From an uncultured Parabacteroides sp. (lineage in GTDB: Bacteria > Bacteroidota > Bacteroidia > Bacteroidales > Tannerellaceae): DNA of 64,000 nt. Position 1 is the first letter of the stretch, and every line of letters begins with the position of its first letter. Positions 18,597-26,760 of this stretch are shown here, one piece after another. The stretch spans positions 1 to 64,000 of the forward strand of contig CASFXH010000023.1 in the NCBI GenBank assembly GCA_949298575.1. The letters run 5' to 3'. The notes under the pieces were generated by a model. The model worked only from the letters and a program-made list of their open reading frames with translations, was not told the DNA's origin and did not search any database. Position numbers and translations under genes: made by a program.

Positions 18597-19688
18597 TCAA
18601 TAGATATTCCTCAAACATAAGACAAAATCTTCTTTCTCCAAAAACGCCTGAACAGAATCCGGCAATGCGTTCGTATCCATCCCCGGTTCATAATAAGCGA
18701 TCGAAAGCGTATCGGAATAACCGATCAACGCCGGACGAGCATATTCACCTTGCTCCTCGCACAAATAAGAAGTATTTGTCTGGCGGTCATAAACAAAAGG
18801 AACGATTTTCCGGGATTTCCATAATGCGCCAATAATATAATTGTCCGTTACGGCTACATAATTCGTCAACAAATCATATTCCTCATAATCATTTAACTTA
18901 GATTCAACTTTTTTCTTCGCCTCATCAGGGACATTTCTGGAACCAAAATCCATATTGACACAACTTTTATAGTTTCCTTCAAAATCAAATAAATAAATAT
19001 GATTATCGATGGTTTGATTATAGGAGATGCCATCCTTCGTGCGAGTAAAAGCATAACCTGATATCCAAAAAGAAGGATCCGTATATTCGTCATACTCAAA
19101 GAAAGTTTCCTGAACGTTCAGATCCCAATCCGTCCGTACAATCTTAGCGCCCTCACATTCTCCCATATTCCAAGAAGACAGCCCGAAAAGAAAACCACTA
19201 GGTAGAATTTTAACGACATCCGCCTCAAACGGGAGTTTCTTGGAATAGACAAAAGAGAAATCTTCATTAAAACAAAAGAGTTTATCCAACCGACCATCTA
19301 TGAAATAAATCTTTCCATCATCCGCCACATCAAAATCAGCGATATTTAAATATTCACGGGGACCCTGTCCATGCATCCCCACTTGAGCGAGTCCTTTTCC
19401 CTCTCTCGAGAAAACGACCAATTTCACAAATCGAGAACCGTCTAAGATGAATATTCTATCACTCTTAACAACTACCTTTTTGGGCAAAGAAAAATCCGTT
19501 ACGGAGCTTTCCGATCTCAATAAAACATATTCCTCCCGAATTGATTTCTCACGCAAAAGATCTTCAAAAGACTTAACTTTAGCCTCTTGATAATGAATCG
19601 TTATTTCTTTGGAATCAACATGGGTATCTTTCTCCGTTTGGCATCCCAATAAAAATAAGGGAGACAATAACATATACTTCCAATTCAT
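18597..19688 (-). CDS. 6-bladed beta-propeller lipoprotein (DUF5128 type) of the NVEALA operon
   Basis: I chose the ATG at 19688 (MNWKYMLLSPLFLLGCQ, lipobox LLGC, Cys16) because it gives a clean lipoprotein signal; a frame eight codons longer exists. The roughly 363-residue protein is a paralogue of 15103-16197, with a nearly identical 42-residue C-terminus. It is more AT-rich than that copy. It lies between the NVEALA peptide gene and signal peptidase I. A surface or periplasmic receptor or carrier for the peptide is a plausible but unproven role. Confidence 0.78.
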   Translation of the reverse strand: MNWKYMLLSPLFLLGCQTEKDTHVDSKEITIHYQEAKVKSFEDLLREKSIREEYVLLRSESSVTDFSLPKKVVVKSDRIFILDGSRFVKLVVFSREGKGLAQVGMHGQGPREYLNIADFDVADDGKIYFIDGRLDKLFCFNEDFSFVYSKKLPFEADVVKILPSGFLFGLSSWNMGECEGAKIVRTDWDLNVQETFFEYDEYTDPSFWISGYAFTRTKDGISYNQTIDNHIYLFDFEGNYKSCVNMDFGSRNVPDEAKKKVESKLNDYEEYDLLTNYVAVTDNYIIGALWKSRKIVPFVYDRQTNTSYLCEEQGEYARPALIGYSDTLSIAYYEPGMDTNALPDSVQAFLEKEDFVLCLRNIY

Positions 19689-19757
19689 AAAGCCAAATTT
19701 TAATATAATCAAAAGAGAAGAGGCTCAAATACCCCTTCTCTCATTTTCAAATTAGGA

Positions 19758-19988
19758 TTACTGACAACCTGATAAATCCTTACAATTAACCATATTTTGA
19801 GACAGGCAGTGACCACCATCTTTAGGACCACCACAAGGATCAGCATTAGGTCTCTTTTCCGCCAACGCCTCAAGATTCTCAGAAGCCAAGTCCGACAAAG
19901 TTACTTCTGAATCACTCTGTTGATAACTCCAACCCGCAGCAGCCGCTATCGCCACCACTGCCATTACCGCAAAAGCTTTCTTTAACAT
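19758..19988 (-). CDS. NVEALA-family exported cysteine-rich peptide
   Basis: This 76-residue precursor begins with a signal-peptide-like segment (MLKKAFAVMAVVAIAAAAG). Then comes the family signature SENLEALAE (residues 36-44; NLEALA replaces NVEALA). The tail is polar and rich in Gly and Cys, with Cys at 52, 61, 69 and 75. Members are small exported proteins of unknown function found in Bacteroidales, often next to propeller lipoproteins. It has its own promoter (20009-20041) and is followed by the propeller and signal peptidase I genes. Confidence 0.8.
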   Translation of the reverse strand: MLKKAFAVMAVVAIAAAAGWSYQQSDSEVTLSDLASENLEALAEKRPNADPCGGPKDGGHCLSQNMVNCKDLSGCQ

Positions 19989-20008
19989 AAGAAATAAATT
20001 TAATATTG

Positions 20009-20041
20009 TAAATGTATATATGTTAGTTCGCGAGGTTCAAA
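20009..20041 (-). promoter_or_regulatory. Promoter of the NVEALA peptide gene
   Basis: On the minus strand TTTG (20038-20041) is followed after 21 bp by TACATTTA (20009-20016). This matches the TTTG-N19-21-TAnnTTTG pattern except for the last base. It lies 21 bp upstream of the peptide start, allowing the peptide to be expressed apart from the upstream genes. Confidence 0.5.
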
Positions 20042-20079
20042 CGCCCTATAAAAGCATTTAGGTTCTCGCCACCCTTTTT

Positions 20080-20955
20080 TCATTCTACTCTTCCTATCAA
20101 ATTCAATGTAATAGATTTCTCAGGAATATTCCCATAAACCGTTACGGTTCGCCAGAATTCACCCAGCTCCTCCGCATCGTAATAAACCGTAATTCGATCT
20201 TTTTCACCCGGCAAAATATCTCGCCAATTACACATTGCCTCCGTACATTCACATGAAGTCGTGATCCCTCGGATTCGGAATGGAACCGATCCCGTGTTCG
20301 ATAAATAGACATCGATTCCCTTAACACTATTCTGATGGACAATGCCCATATCATATTCCGTTTGTTCTACCTCCAATGTCGTATTCGGAATGCTTTCCAT
20401 TCCCTTTTCTCCTCCTATTTCTCGAAGATAAAGATCTTGAACCGAAAGATTCATCACCGGATTTCCGATCACACGAACCTTGTTATCCTTATCCAAAAGA
20501 AACGCATGAAATGAAGGATTTTTAGGAAAACGATTCAACTTCTCAATCGCACCATCCGTATCAATACAAACCGGCACATTAAAATTCTCTCGTCGCAAAA
20601 TTGACAACATTTCTTTCCGATCTTTCATTTGCAAAAAGAATAAGACAGGAATATCAATATTCGTCATCGAATCTATTTGATGGATAAAATCAACCCACCG
20701 ATTCAACTGAAACTTACAACTCGTGCAACCTAAAGAATCCACATAGAATACTATTTTATATTCCGATTCCGGTATTTCATAATCAAGCGTATCATTCAAA
20801 AAACGGGTAAAAACCGCATCTTTAGGGAAAAGAATTTCCTTTCCTTGCCATTCTCGTACCATTTGCGCTAAATCTTCCGTCTTTTGATTCTGACATGATT
20901 CAGCTAAAAAGAATACGAATAATAAAAGCAAAATATGTCTCCACATTAAATTCAT
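20080..20955 (-). CDS. Thioredoxin-like / DUF1573 lipoprotein
   Basis: This 291-residue lipoprotein (LAESC, Cys21) has an N-terminal thioredoxin-like region with GCTSC (Cys77, Cys80). Its C-terminal domain, from about residue 195, resembles DUF1573, an Ig-like strand domain (YDMGIVHQNSVKG, SNTGSVPFRIRG, TSCECTE). It starts 3 nt after the DUF3244 gene stop. Beside a four-cysteine peptide, a redox role in forming or breaking disulfides is an attractive inference. Confidence 0.72.
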   Translation of the reverse strand: MNLMWRHILLLLFVFFLAESCQNQKTEDLAQMVREWQGKEILFPKDAVFTRFLNDTLDYEIPESEYKIVFYVDSLGCTSCKFQLNRWVDFIHQIDSMTNIDIPVLFFLQMKDRKEMLSILRRENFNVPVCIDTDGAIEKLNRFPKNPSFHAFLLDKDNKVRVIGNPVMNLSVQDLYLREIGGEKGMESIPNTTLEVEQTEYDMGIVHQNSVKGIDVYLSNTGSVPFRIRGITTSCECTEAMCNWRDILPGEKDRITVYYDAEELGEFWRTVTVYGNIPEKSITLNLIGRVE

Positions 20956-20958
20956 AGC

Positions 20959-21318
20959 TTAATTAATACAAAAGGTTCCATACAACCAACCAAACTTATG
21001 AGTTAAGACCACTTGATATTCACCTTTACCCTCATTCTCCAAAGAAATTGGATAAGTCTCACCCGCTATTCCTGAAATAACATCCTCATACACCGGAACG
21101 CCTTTCACGTCAAAGATCTGCACTGTTAAATCCTCCAATGGATCCACAAATGTCACGATTAAGTTTTTCTCTTCTATATTTAATATAGGAGGAGAAGTAA
21201 CTATTGATCTATGATCACGTCCATCCCAGTGCCCATTCCCCTCATTTACTTGATCAGCTAAAGTAAATTGAATTGATAAAAGGAACGACAAACCTAATAA
21301 TACAATTGTTCTTTTCAT
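20959..21318 (-). CDS. Secreted DUF3244 protein (cluster A)
   Basis: The start at 21318 gives 119 residues beginning MKRTIVLLGLSFLLSIQFT, a clear signal peptide. The rest resembles the small single-domain DUF3244 family: ILNIEEKNLIVTFVDPLEDL, then a bacterial-Ig-like end GEYQVVLTHKFGWLYG. The longer frame running back to 22140 is a shadow of the regulator gene. The counterpart in cluster B is 42182-42565. Function unknown. Confidence 0.72.
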   Translation of the reverse strand: MKRTIVLLGLSFLLSIQFTLADQVNEGNGHWDGRDHRSIVTSPPILNIEEKNLIVTFVDPLEDLTVQIFDVKGVPVYEDVISGIAGETYPISLENEGKGEYQVVLTHKFGWLYGTFCIN

Positions 21319-21373
21319 TTGTTCCGCATTTAATTTCCACTCGCGAAAGTATCCCCAAAAGGCCTGACGGGAG

Positions 21374-21440
21374 TGCACAAAATTGCACAAAATAAAAATC
21401 CCCCGGGGAATCCCGGAGGAAGCCTGTGCAATTTTGTGCA
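21374..21440. repeat. Perfect 16-bp inverted repeat
   Basis: TGCACAAAATTGCACA (21374-21389) pairs exactly with TGTGCAATTTTGTGCA (21425-21440). It encloses a terminator hairpin between the regulator stop and the DUF3244 gene. The same ATTGCACAAAA string occurs upstream of the barrel gene at 25685-25695. It may be an operator for the HTH regulators (inference). Confidence 0.75.
21394..21420 (-). terminator. Intrinsic terminator after the TPR-HTH regulator
   Basis: On the minus strand a 9-bp stem (TCCTCCGGG with CCCCGGGGGA, one G-U pair) is followed by TTTTTATTTT. It separates the regulator from the DUF3244-Trx-NVEALA genes. It sits inside a perfect 16-bp inverted repeat (21374-21440), so the structure may switch. 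Confidence 0.7.
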
Positions 21441-21457
21441 GTTTCGAGTAGAAACGA

Positions 21458-23173
21458 TTATAAACTAAGGATATACCGATCAAAATCCTTGGCGCCCCCT
21501 TCTTTTCCGGAGGCTCTTTTGTAGAGGCGCTTGCGCCACATCGAGACGTTGTTGTCGCCCACCCCAAGGAGCTGGGCGATGCGGCGGGGCTTGATTTTGA
21601 TCTTGACCAGGTAGCAAAGGCGGCGCTCGTGGAGCGCCAAATCGGGCAGATCACGCTGGAGGGCGGGCGCGAAAGTGGGGTGCATCTCATCGACCGCACG
21701 GAAAAGCTCGGCCCAATCGTCAGAGGAAGGTGTCCATGAAATATCGTCCAGGAAACGTGCGTACAGCGACGAGTTGGCGAACGCGATCCTCGCCGCCTGG
21801 GCCTCGTGTTGGGAAACTTTTTCCCGCAAGCCCTCGATCTCCTCCTCCAAACGCGCCCGGACCTCGTTTTGGGGGTCTTGCCCATCGTCCAGCCCGCTCC
21901 GCAGCCGCTCGAAGGAGGCGATCCGCTCCTCATATTCCCGGATTTTATCCGCGTGCGCCTGGAGCTGGCGGTCTTTCTCCTCTTGTTCGCGCTTTTCCTT
22001 TTTATGAATCCTATAAAAGACCAAGACAATCGCCAAAATGATAAGGATACAGCTTGAGATCGTGAGCGTAAGATCCGATTCATATTCCGCGTTTTTCGCC
22101 CGCTCATTGGCCAGTTCCAATTCTTTTTCTTGATAATCATAGAGCGCCTGATTCTTTCGAATGGACTCTGTTTGTTCTTGAATTAAAAACGAATCTCGTA
22201 GAACAAGATAAGCGGAATCCAATTGAACATATCGCTTCCAATTTTTTCTTTTCTTCTCTATATCTTTCAAAACAGAATAAGCAAGCATACGAATATCTAT
22301 ACGTATCGTTTTATCCATACATAAATCCAAATAAAGCTGAGCGGAATCAAGCTGATTTATTTTGTTATAATATTCTCCTAATATAGCACAAAAAGAATAA
22401 CCATCCACTTTGGGCAACAAACTATCCACATGATTTTTCAAAGGCTCTAAATATTGCCAAGCCAAATCAAGATTTCCATTTTCCATATAAAGATTTCCTA
22501 ACTCCGCATAGACAGACCAGACCATCTCGATTTTCGTCAAATCCACCGCCTTGCGATAAGCGTAGATCGCACTGTCTTCCTGTGCTGTCACGCTATAAAT
22601 CCGGGCCATGTTACGCCATACATAAAGCTGCCCGACGGAATCACCATTGATCCGATAGTATTGAAGCGCCTTCTTTAGGTAAGGCAAGGCCTGCTCGTAG
22701 ACGCTTTGGAAGGTGTAGAGCGTACCTATATAATTATTGATACGCGCGAAAAGGGCATCGTCGCGGACACGCTCCTCGTCGCGGAGGGCGTTGAGGTAAT
22801 ATTCCTGCGCCTCGAGGGGGCGGTCGAGCTCCTGGTTGACGCGCCCCATGTAGTACCAGGCCTTGGCGCGGAGGCGGAGGGAATCGGAGGAGTCATAATA
22901 GCGGGCGGCGATGGCGATGAGGGAGTCGGTGGTATGCTCGACGTAGGCCTTGTCCTCGGCCTCGGTGCGGAGGAGGTAGTAGCGCGCCCGCTCGTCGTCG
23001 CCGAGCTCCTCGGGGCAAGCGATTTCCCCGAGGAGGGCCAGCGCGCTATCCGGCCGCTCGGCGACGACGGCCTCCACCCGGCGGAAAAGCGCCTCATGCT
23101 CCCCCCGCTCCTGGGCACAGGAAGAGAGGAGAAAGAGAAGTGAAAGGAAATGAAAGAAAAAATAAACGCGCAT
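21458..23173 (-). CDS. Membrane-anchored TPR-HTH regulator (cluster A)
   Basis: I place the start at 23173, giving MRVYFFFHFLSLLFLLSSC; an ATG at 23200 would overlap the -7 element at 23198-23205. The ~571-residue protein has a lipoprotein-type signal (LSSC) and TPR repeats over about residues 95-340. One membrane helix (about 368-388) and a coiled coil follow. The C-terminal domain carries a helix-turn-helix-like segment (RRIAQLLGVGDNNVSMWRKR). The layout suggests that a periplasmic peptide sensor directly controls DNA binding. This is a known Bacteroidales architecture, but the ligand is unknown. Confidence 0.75.
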   Translation of the reverse strand: MRVYFFFHFLSLLFLLSSCAQERGEHEALFRRVEAVVAERPDSALALLGEIACPEELGDDERARYYLLRTEAEDKAYVEHTTDSLIAIAARYYDSSDSLRLRAKAWYYMGRVNQELDRPLEAQEYYLNALRDEERVRDDALFARINNYIGTLYTFQSVYEQALPYLKKALQYYRINGDSVGQLYVWRNMARIYSVTAQEDSAIYAYRKAVDLTKIEMVWSVYAELGNLYMENGNLDLAWQYLEPLKNHVDSLLPKVDGYSFCAILGEYYNKINQLDSAQLYLDLCMDKTIRIDIRMLAYSVLKDIEKKRKNWKRYVQLDSAYLVLRDSFLIQEQTESIRKNQALYDYQEKELELANERAKNAEYESDLTLTISSCILIILAIVLVFYRIHKKEKREQEEKDRQLQAHADKIREYEERIASFERLRSGLDDGQDPQNEVRARLEEEIEGLREKVSQHEAQAARIAFANSSLYARFLDDISWTPSSDDWAELFRAVDEMHPTFAPALQRDLPDLALHERRLCYLVKIKIKPRRIAQLLGVGDNNVSMWRKRLYKRASGKEGGAKDFDRYILSL

Positions 23174-23197
23174 ATAAAAAACCATCATTTTCCGCCC

Positions 23198-23205
23198 CAA
23201 ATATA
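23198..23205 (-). promoter_or_regulatory. -7 element of the cluster A regulator
   Basis: The minus strand reads TATATTTG, an exact TAnnTTTG match, 25 nt upstream of the start at 23173. The upstream bases (GAAAGTTTTCGTATATTTGG) closely match those before the DUF3990 gene (27708-27715), suggesting a shared promoter type. Confidence 0.5.
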
Positions 23206-23251
23206 CGAAAACTTTCTCTCGCGCTCTTCAAGATCCTTTCACGGAAGAACT

Positions 23252-25615
23252 TTATTTGATGACACCCGAATCGTAGTCCCCGTTGTTCAGGCGGACGGCG
23301 CCGGCCGTGTGCTTCTTGCCGATGGAGAAGTTCCAGGCGAACGTGACGTAGAACGTGTTCTTCAAATCACTCGTATAGTTCCACGTCTCTTTCCGCAGGA
23401 CTTCCGAATCCAGGACGGAGCCACTGACTTCCCCATCCTTGAAAAACGGATTCATCAAACCGATCCCCACGCGAAGGTTGTTCCGGAAACGATAGGACAG
23501 GTTGACGTCGGCCGATTCGGCATAATGCTCCTTCGTCTCCCCACCCAAGTTGGATGTCGACTTAATTCTATAAGACGCGTTCAGGGCAAATCCCTTGTAC
23601 ATCGCGTCGACAGAAGCACTCAAATATCCGCCCGTATAGGTGGACTCGTAATCATTTCCTTTATTGATATAGTGATTGACCCCCCCAATGGCCGAAAACT
23701 TCAAGACGTCCCGGATGGCCGCGTAGGTCACGTACAAAAGACCTTGGATATGGTTGAAACTTTTCTGGTTGGCGACCCGATACTCGAAATGGTAGGAATC
23801 CCCCGTATCGACCCGGCGGACCGCGTCGGACGAGATGCCGTTTTGGTTCCGCTGGTAGTAGCCGGACAAATAGATGTTGAAGGGGCCCACGTTGTAGCCC
23901 AGCGAGAGGTTGTTGACATACACCCGGAAAGGCTTCAGGTCCGGATTGCCGACGCGCACCTCGTAAGGATTCTGCCATTGGTCCACGTCGCTGATGTCCG
24001 CCAGTTGCGGGACTTGCGGACGGAGTTGGAACTGATAGGCGAGGTTCAACGAAGGGGTGAACGCGTAAGAGAGCGAGACGGTCGGGCGGAACGAATAATA
24101 ATTGAACTCATGCTCGCCTTCCTTGAAATGCTGCCGGGAGAAGCCCACGCCCACATTGTAGCTGAACTTCCGGATCGAGCCTTCCAGCTCGGTGAAAAGA
24201 TAGAGGTCGGAGTTGTCCATCGAGGGCGTGACGTCGCCCGTCGACCCCAGGTAATGATTCTCCAAATAAGAATAATTATAACGCAGCCCACTGTTCCAGC
24301 GCGTACTGTTCTTGAACCGCTTGGCGTAGATAAATTCCCCGATCACGGAATACTTGTCGCCATCGACGGTATAGTCCAGCGGGTCTCCGGCGAGGCTTTG
24401 GTCCGGAAGGTATTCGGCGTAATCTCGGGTATAGTCCGAGGAGATGTAAGTCCCGACCACGTTCGCTTGCAACGTCTGGTCCGCGGGCAATTGGTGCTCA
24501 TAATAAATATCCAGCGTGGGCTTCAGCGTCATGTCGCGAATGCCCATATTAGCGGTCAGGTCGGGCTGGCCGGTCTCGCGGATCAGTTGGATCGTTTGGT
24601 AATAGGGCTTGCGTTGCCAACTGTTGCTGAGCTTGACGTTGAGGATCGACTTCTCGGGCTGGTTCAAGTTGTAGGAGAGCGACAGGTTGTGGGTCTGCTC
24701 CCGATAGGGCGACTCCAGCCCCAGCTTCTCCATCGAGCGGGTGCTCCCGTCGGCCAGCAGGAAGGTTTGCGAGACGTCCGTGCGCTTATCGTCATACTTG
24801 CGGTAGCTCAAATCGTAATTGAGCGTGAACTCGGAGGCTTTATTGTTGTATTTCAAATAAAAGTTATCGTTGCCATATCCCGTGGTGGCCGCGTTTTTCC
24901 ACGTCGTGCCGCCCGAGAAGCCTTCCGTCGCCCGCCGGGTAACGAAATTCACCACGGCCACCACGCCCTCGCCATAGCGTGCGCCGGGCATGTCGATGTA
25001 TTCCACTTTCACCACCCTTGAGGGCACGATGGCCAACGCGTCCTCGAGGGTCGACTCCACGCCGTTCACGCGGATCTGCACCTCGCCGTTGCGGATCGAA
25101 CGGATGGAATTTTGGGTCGAGTTGACGTCCAGGCCCGGGAGCCGCATCTTCTCCAGCATCTCGAAGGCCGAGAAGGAAGACTCGCGCTCCAAGGACGAGG
25201 GGAAAACGATCAGCCGCCCCGCGTCGCGCGTGCTGCGTTGGGCTTCTACGACGACCTCGCCCAGGCTGGTGCTCATCTCCGCCATCCAGACGACATCCAC
25301 GTCCGCGTCGCCGTGCAAGCCCTCAAGCCGGAGCGTGCTTTCCTCATATCCTACCATTGAGAAGATCAGCAACCAATCACCGGGGGCCACGCCTTCCAAC
25401 TCAAACTCACCGCGGGTATCCGTGGCGCATCCTTGGACAAAGACGGAGTCCGCGGCCAGCAGCCGCACGTTGACACCCTCCATCCGCGCCCCGGTTACCT
25501 GTTCTTCCACTACACCTTTAATGGTCAACCGCTGGGCGGACACCGCCACCAGCATCCCGCAAAGCGCCCACATGATCATCGCGCTCCGTGCGATCTTTCG
25601 AAATCCTCTTTTCAT
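23252..25615 (-). CDS. Outer-membrane beta-barrel protein with carboxypeptidase-like and plug domains
   Basis: This 787-residue protein has a signal peptide (to about AVSAQ, residue 28). A CarboxypepD_reg-like domain follows (about 30-110, ITIKGVVEE-like start, DTRGEFELEGVAPGDWLL), then a TonB-plug-like region (SIRNGEVQIRVNGVESTLED). The C-terminal beta-barrel is rich in aromatic-alternating strands and ends HTAGAVRLNNGDYDSG. It belongs to the outer-membrane barrel family found beside TPR regulators. It lies between two related TPR-HTH regulators and is probably their target; substrate unknown. Confidence 0.85.
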   Translation of the reverse strand: MKRGFRKIARSAMIMWALCGMLVAVSAQRLTIKGVVEEQVTGARMEGVNVRLLAADSVFVQGCATDTRGEFELEGVAPGDWLLIFSMVGYEESTLRLEGLHGDADVDVVWMAEMSTSLGEVVVEAQRSTRDAGRLIVFPSSLERESSFSAFEMLEKMRLPGLDVNSTQNSIRSIRNGEVQIRVNGVESTLEDALAIVPSRVVKVEYIDMPGARYGEGVVAVVNFVTRRATEGFSGGTTWKNAATTGYGNDNFYLKYNNKASEFTLNYDLSYRKYDDKRTDVSQTFLLADGSTRSMEKLGLESPYREQTHNLSLSYNLNQPEKSILNVKLSNSWQRKPYYQTIQLIRETGQPDLTANMGIRDMTLKPTLDIYYEHQLPADQTLQANVVGTYISSDYTRDYAEYLPDQSLAGDPLDYTVDGDKYSVIGEFIYAKRFKNSTRWNSGLRYNYSYLENHYLGSTGDVTPSMDNSDLYLFTELEGSIRKFSYNVGVGFSRQHFKEGEHEFNYYSFRPTVSLSYAFTPSLNLAYQFQLRPQVPQLADISDVDQWQNPYEVRVGNPDLKPFRVYVNNLSLGYNVGPFNIYLSGYYQRNQNGISSDAVRRVDTGDSYHFEYRVANQKSFNHIQGLLYVTYAAIRDVLKFSAIGGVNHYINKGNDYESTYTGGYLSASVDAMYKGFALNASYRIKSTSNLGGETKEHYAESADVNLSYRFRNNLRVGIGLMNPFFKDGEVSGSVLDSEVLRKETWNYTSDLKNTFYVTFAWNFSIGKKHTAGAVRLNNGDYDSGVIK

Positions 25616-25647
25616 AATCTTTCCGTATCGTTAAAATTTTCGATTCC

Positions 25648-25655
25648 AAAGCTAC
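25648..25655 (-). promoter_or_regulatory. -7 element of the barrel gene
   Basis: The minus strand reads TAGCTTTG, an exact TAnnTTTG match, 33 bp upstream of the start. There is no clear -33 box. Two candidate regulator sites lie just upstream (25685-25695 and 25724-25750), which fits an activator-dependent promoter. Confidence 0.5.
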
Positions 25656-25684
25656 GGACAACCATTAGAGGAAGATTTCACGAG

Positions 25685-25750
25685 ATTGCACAAAACGCGG
25701 ACTCACCTCGGAAAAACCGTGCGTGAAGTTTCATGAAGTTCTGTGAAGTT
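25685..25750. promoter_or_regulatory. Candidate operator region upstream of the barrel gene
   Basis: ATTGCACAAAA (25685-25695) repeats the core of the inverted repeat at 21374-21440. TGAAGTT then occurs three times at exactly 10-bp spacing (25724, 25734, 25744), placing the copies on one face of the helix. The region lies upstream of the barrel promoter and downstream of the TPR-less regulator gene. Confidence 0.4.
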
Positions 25751-25760
25751 CCAGGAAAAT

Positions 25761-26708
25761 CTAGATATTAAGGATATAGCTATCAAAATCCTTGGAACCG
25801 CCTGCTTGTCCCGTTGCCTTCGTGAAGAGTCGTTTCCGCCACATCGAGACATTGTTGTCGGCCATATTAAGTAATTGCGCCACGCGGCTGGGCTTCACAT
25901 TTATCTTGATCAGATAGCACAAACGGCGCTCCTGAATCGTCAGCCCGGGAAGATCCCGATCCAAGGTGGACGCGAATTGGGGATAGCCGCTGTCGACCGA
26001 ATGGAACAGCTCGGCCCAATCGTCGGGTGAAGGTTCCCACGCGATCTTTTTCTGGAAGCGGTCGTAAAGAGGAGAATTGGCGAACGCGGTTCGCGCCTCA
26101 TGGTTCTCGTGCTGGCAGACCTTTTCACGCGACGTCTCCACATCCTCTTCCAGTCGCTCCTGGAGCGTGTTTTCCGGATTCGGATTTTCTCGCGGGGGGC
26201 ATTCCTCCCGCTTCCGTTTCTTTCGCTCATAGATCAACCATCCCACGAGCAGAAACATCAACAGGTTAATCAGACCAGACACGATAAGGAGCGGCGTTGT
26301 CCACTTCGGCTCCTCAACCATGGACTTTTCTTCCGACCAACTCCACCCTGGCCTCAACCCCTCCAAACGAGACAACGATTCGCTGCCCTGCCCGCTTTGC
26401 GCTGGACCGAAAATAGAATCCAATTGATTCAATCCCGAGAAATTGTTAAACAAAGAATCGTGATTCGAGTAATTCTTTACCGCGGAATTCCACCATGCCA
26501 AACCGTAGAGCTCATTATAACGGGCTCGCTCGTCCTCGGGTAAATTCCAAGGCATCCCCACAGTTCGCAACAAAGCCAGCGCGCTATCCGGCCGCTCGGC
26601 GACGACGGCCTCCACCTGGCGGAAAAGCGCCTCATGCTCTCCCCGCTCCTGGGCACAGGAAGAGAGGAGAAAGGAAAGGATGAGGAGAAAAGAGAAAAGA
26701 TATTTCAT
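25761..26708 (-). CDS. TPR-less membrane HTH regulator, paralogue of 21458-23173
   Basis: This 315-residue protein has a lipoprotein signal (LLSSC, Cys18) and the same next ~28 residues as the cluster A regulator (QERGEHEALFR, VEAVVAERPDSALALL). About 90 unrelated residues without TPRs follow, then one membrane helix (137-160), a coiled coil and the HTH end (RVAQLLNMADNNVSMWRKRL). About 95 bp of its 5' end is nearly identical in DNA to the cluster A copy, showing recent exchange. It lies directly upstream of the barrel gene. With the sensor gone, it may be constitutive or sense through a partner. Confidence 0.72.
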   Translation of the reverse strand: MKYLFSFLLILSFLLSSCAQERGEHEALFRQVEAVVAERPDSALALLRTVGMPWNLPEDERARYNELYGLAWWNSAVKNYSNHDSLFNNFSGLNQLDSIFGPAQSGQGSESLSRLEGLRPGWSWSEEKSMVEEPKWTTPLLIVSGLINLLMFLLVGWLIYERKKRKREECPPRENPNPENTLQERLEEDVETSREKVCQHENHEARTAFANSPLYDRFQKKIAWEPSPDDWAELFHSVDSGYPQFASTLDRDLPGLTIQERRLCYLIKINVKPSRVAQLLNMADNNVSMWRKRLFTKATGQAGGSKDFDSYILNI

Positions 26709-26760
26709 AATTCATAACAATTTGCCGCGAATTTAATTCATTTCCTTGAATCCAGGACGC

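Noticed and set aside
20959-22140. A 393-residue protein extending the DUF3244 gene upstream
   Set aside because: Its first 270 residues are Arg/Ser-rich and are the shadow of the regulator gene in another frame. The start at 21318 has a proper signal peptide.
22726-23118. A 130-residue minus-strand frame within the regulator
   Set aside because: Ser/Arg/Pro-rich shadow of the TPR regulator in another frame.
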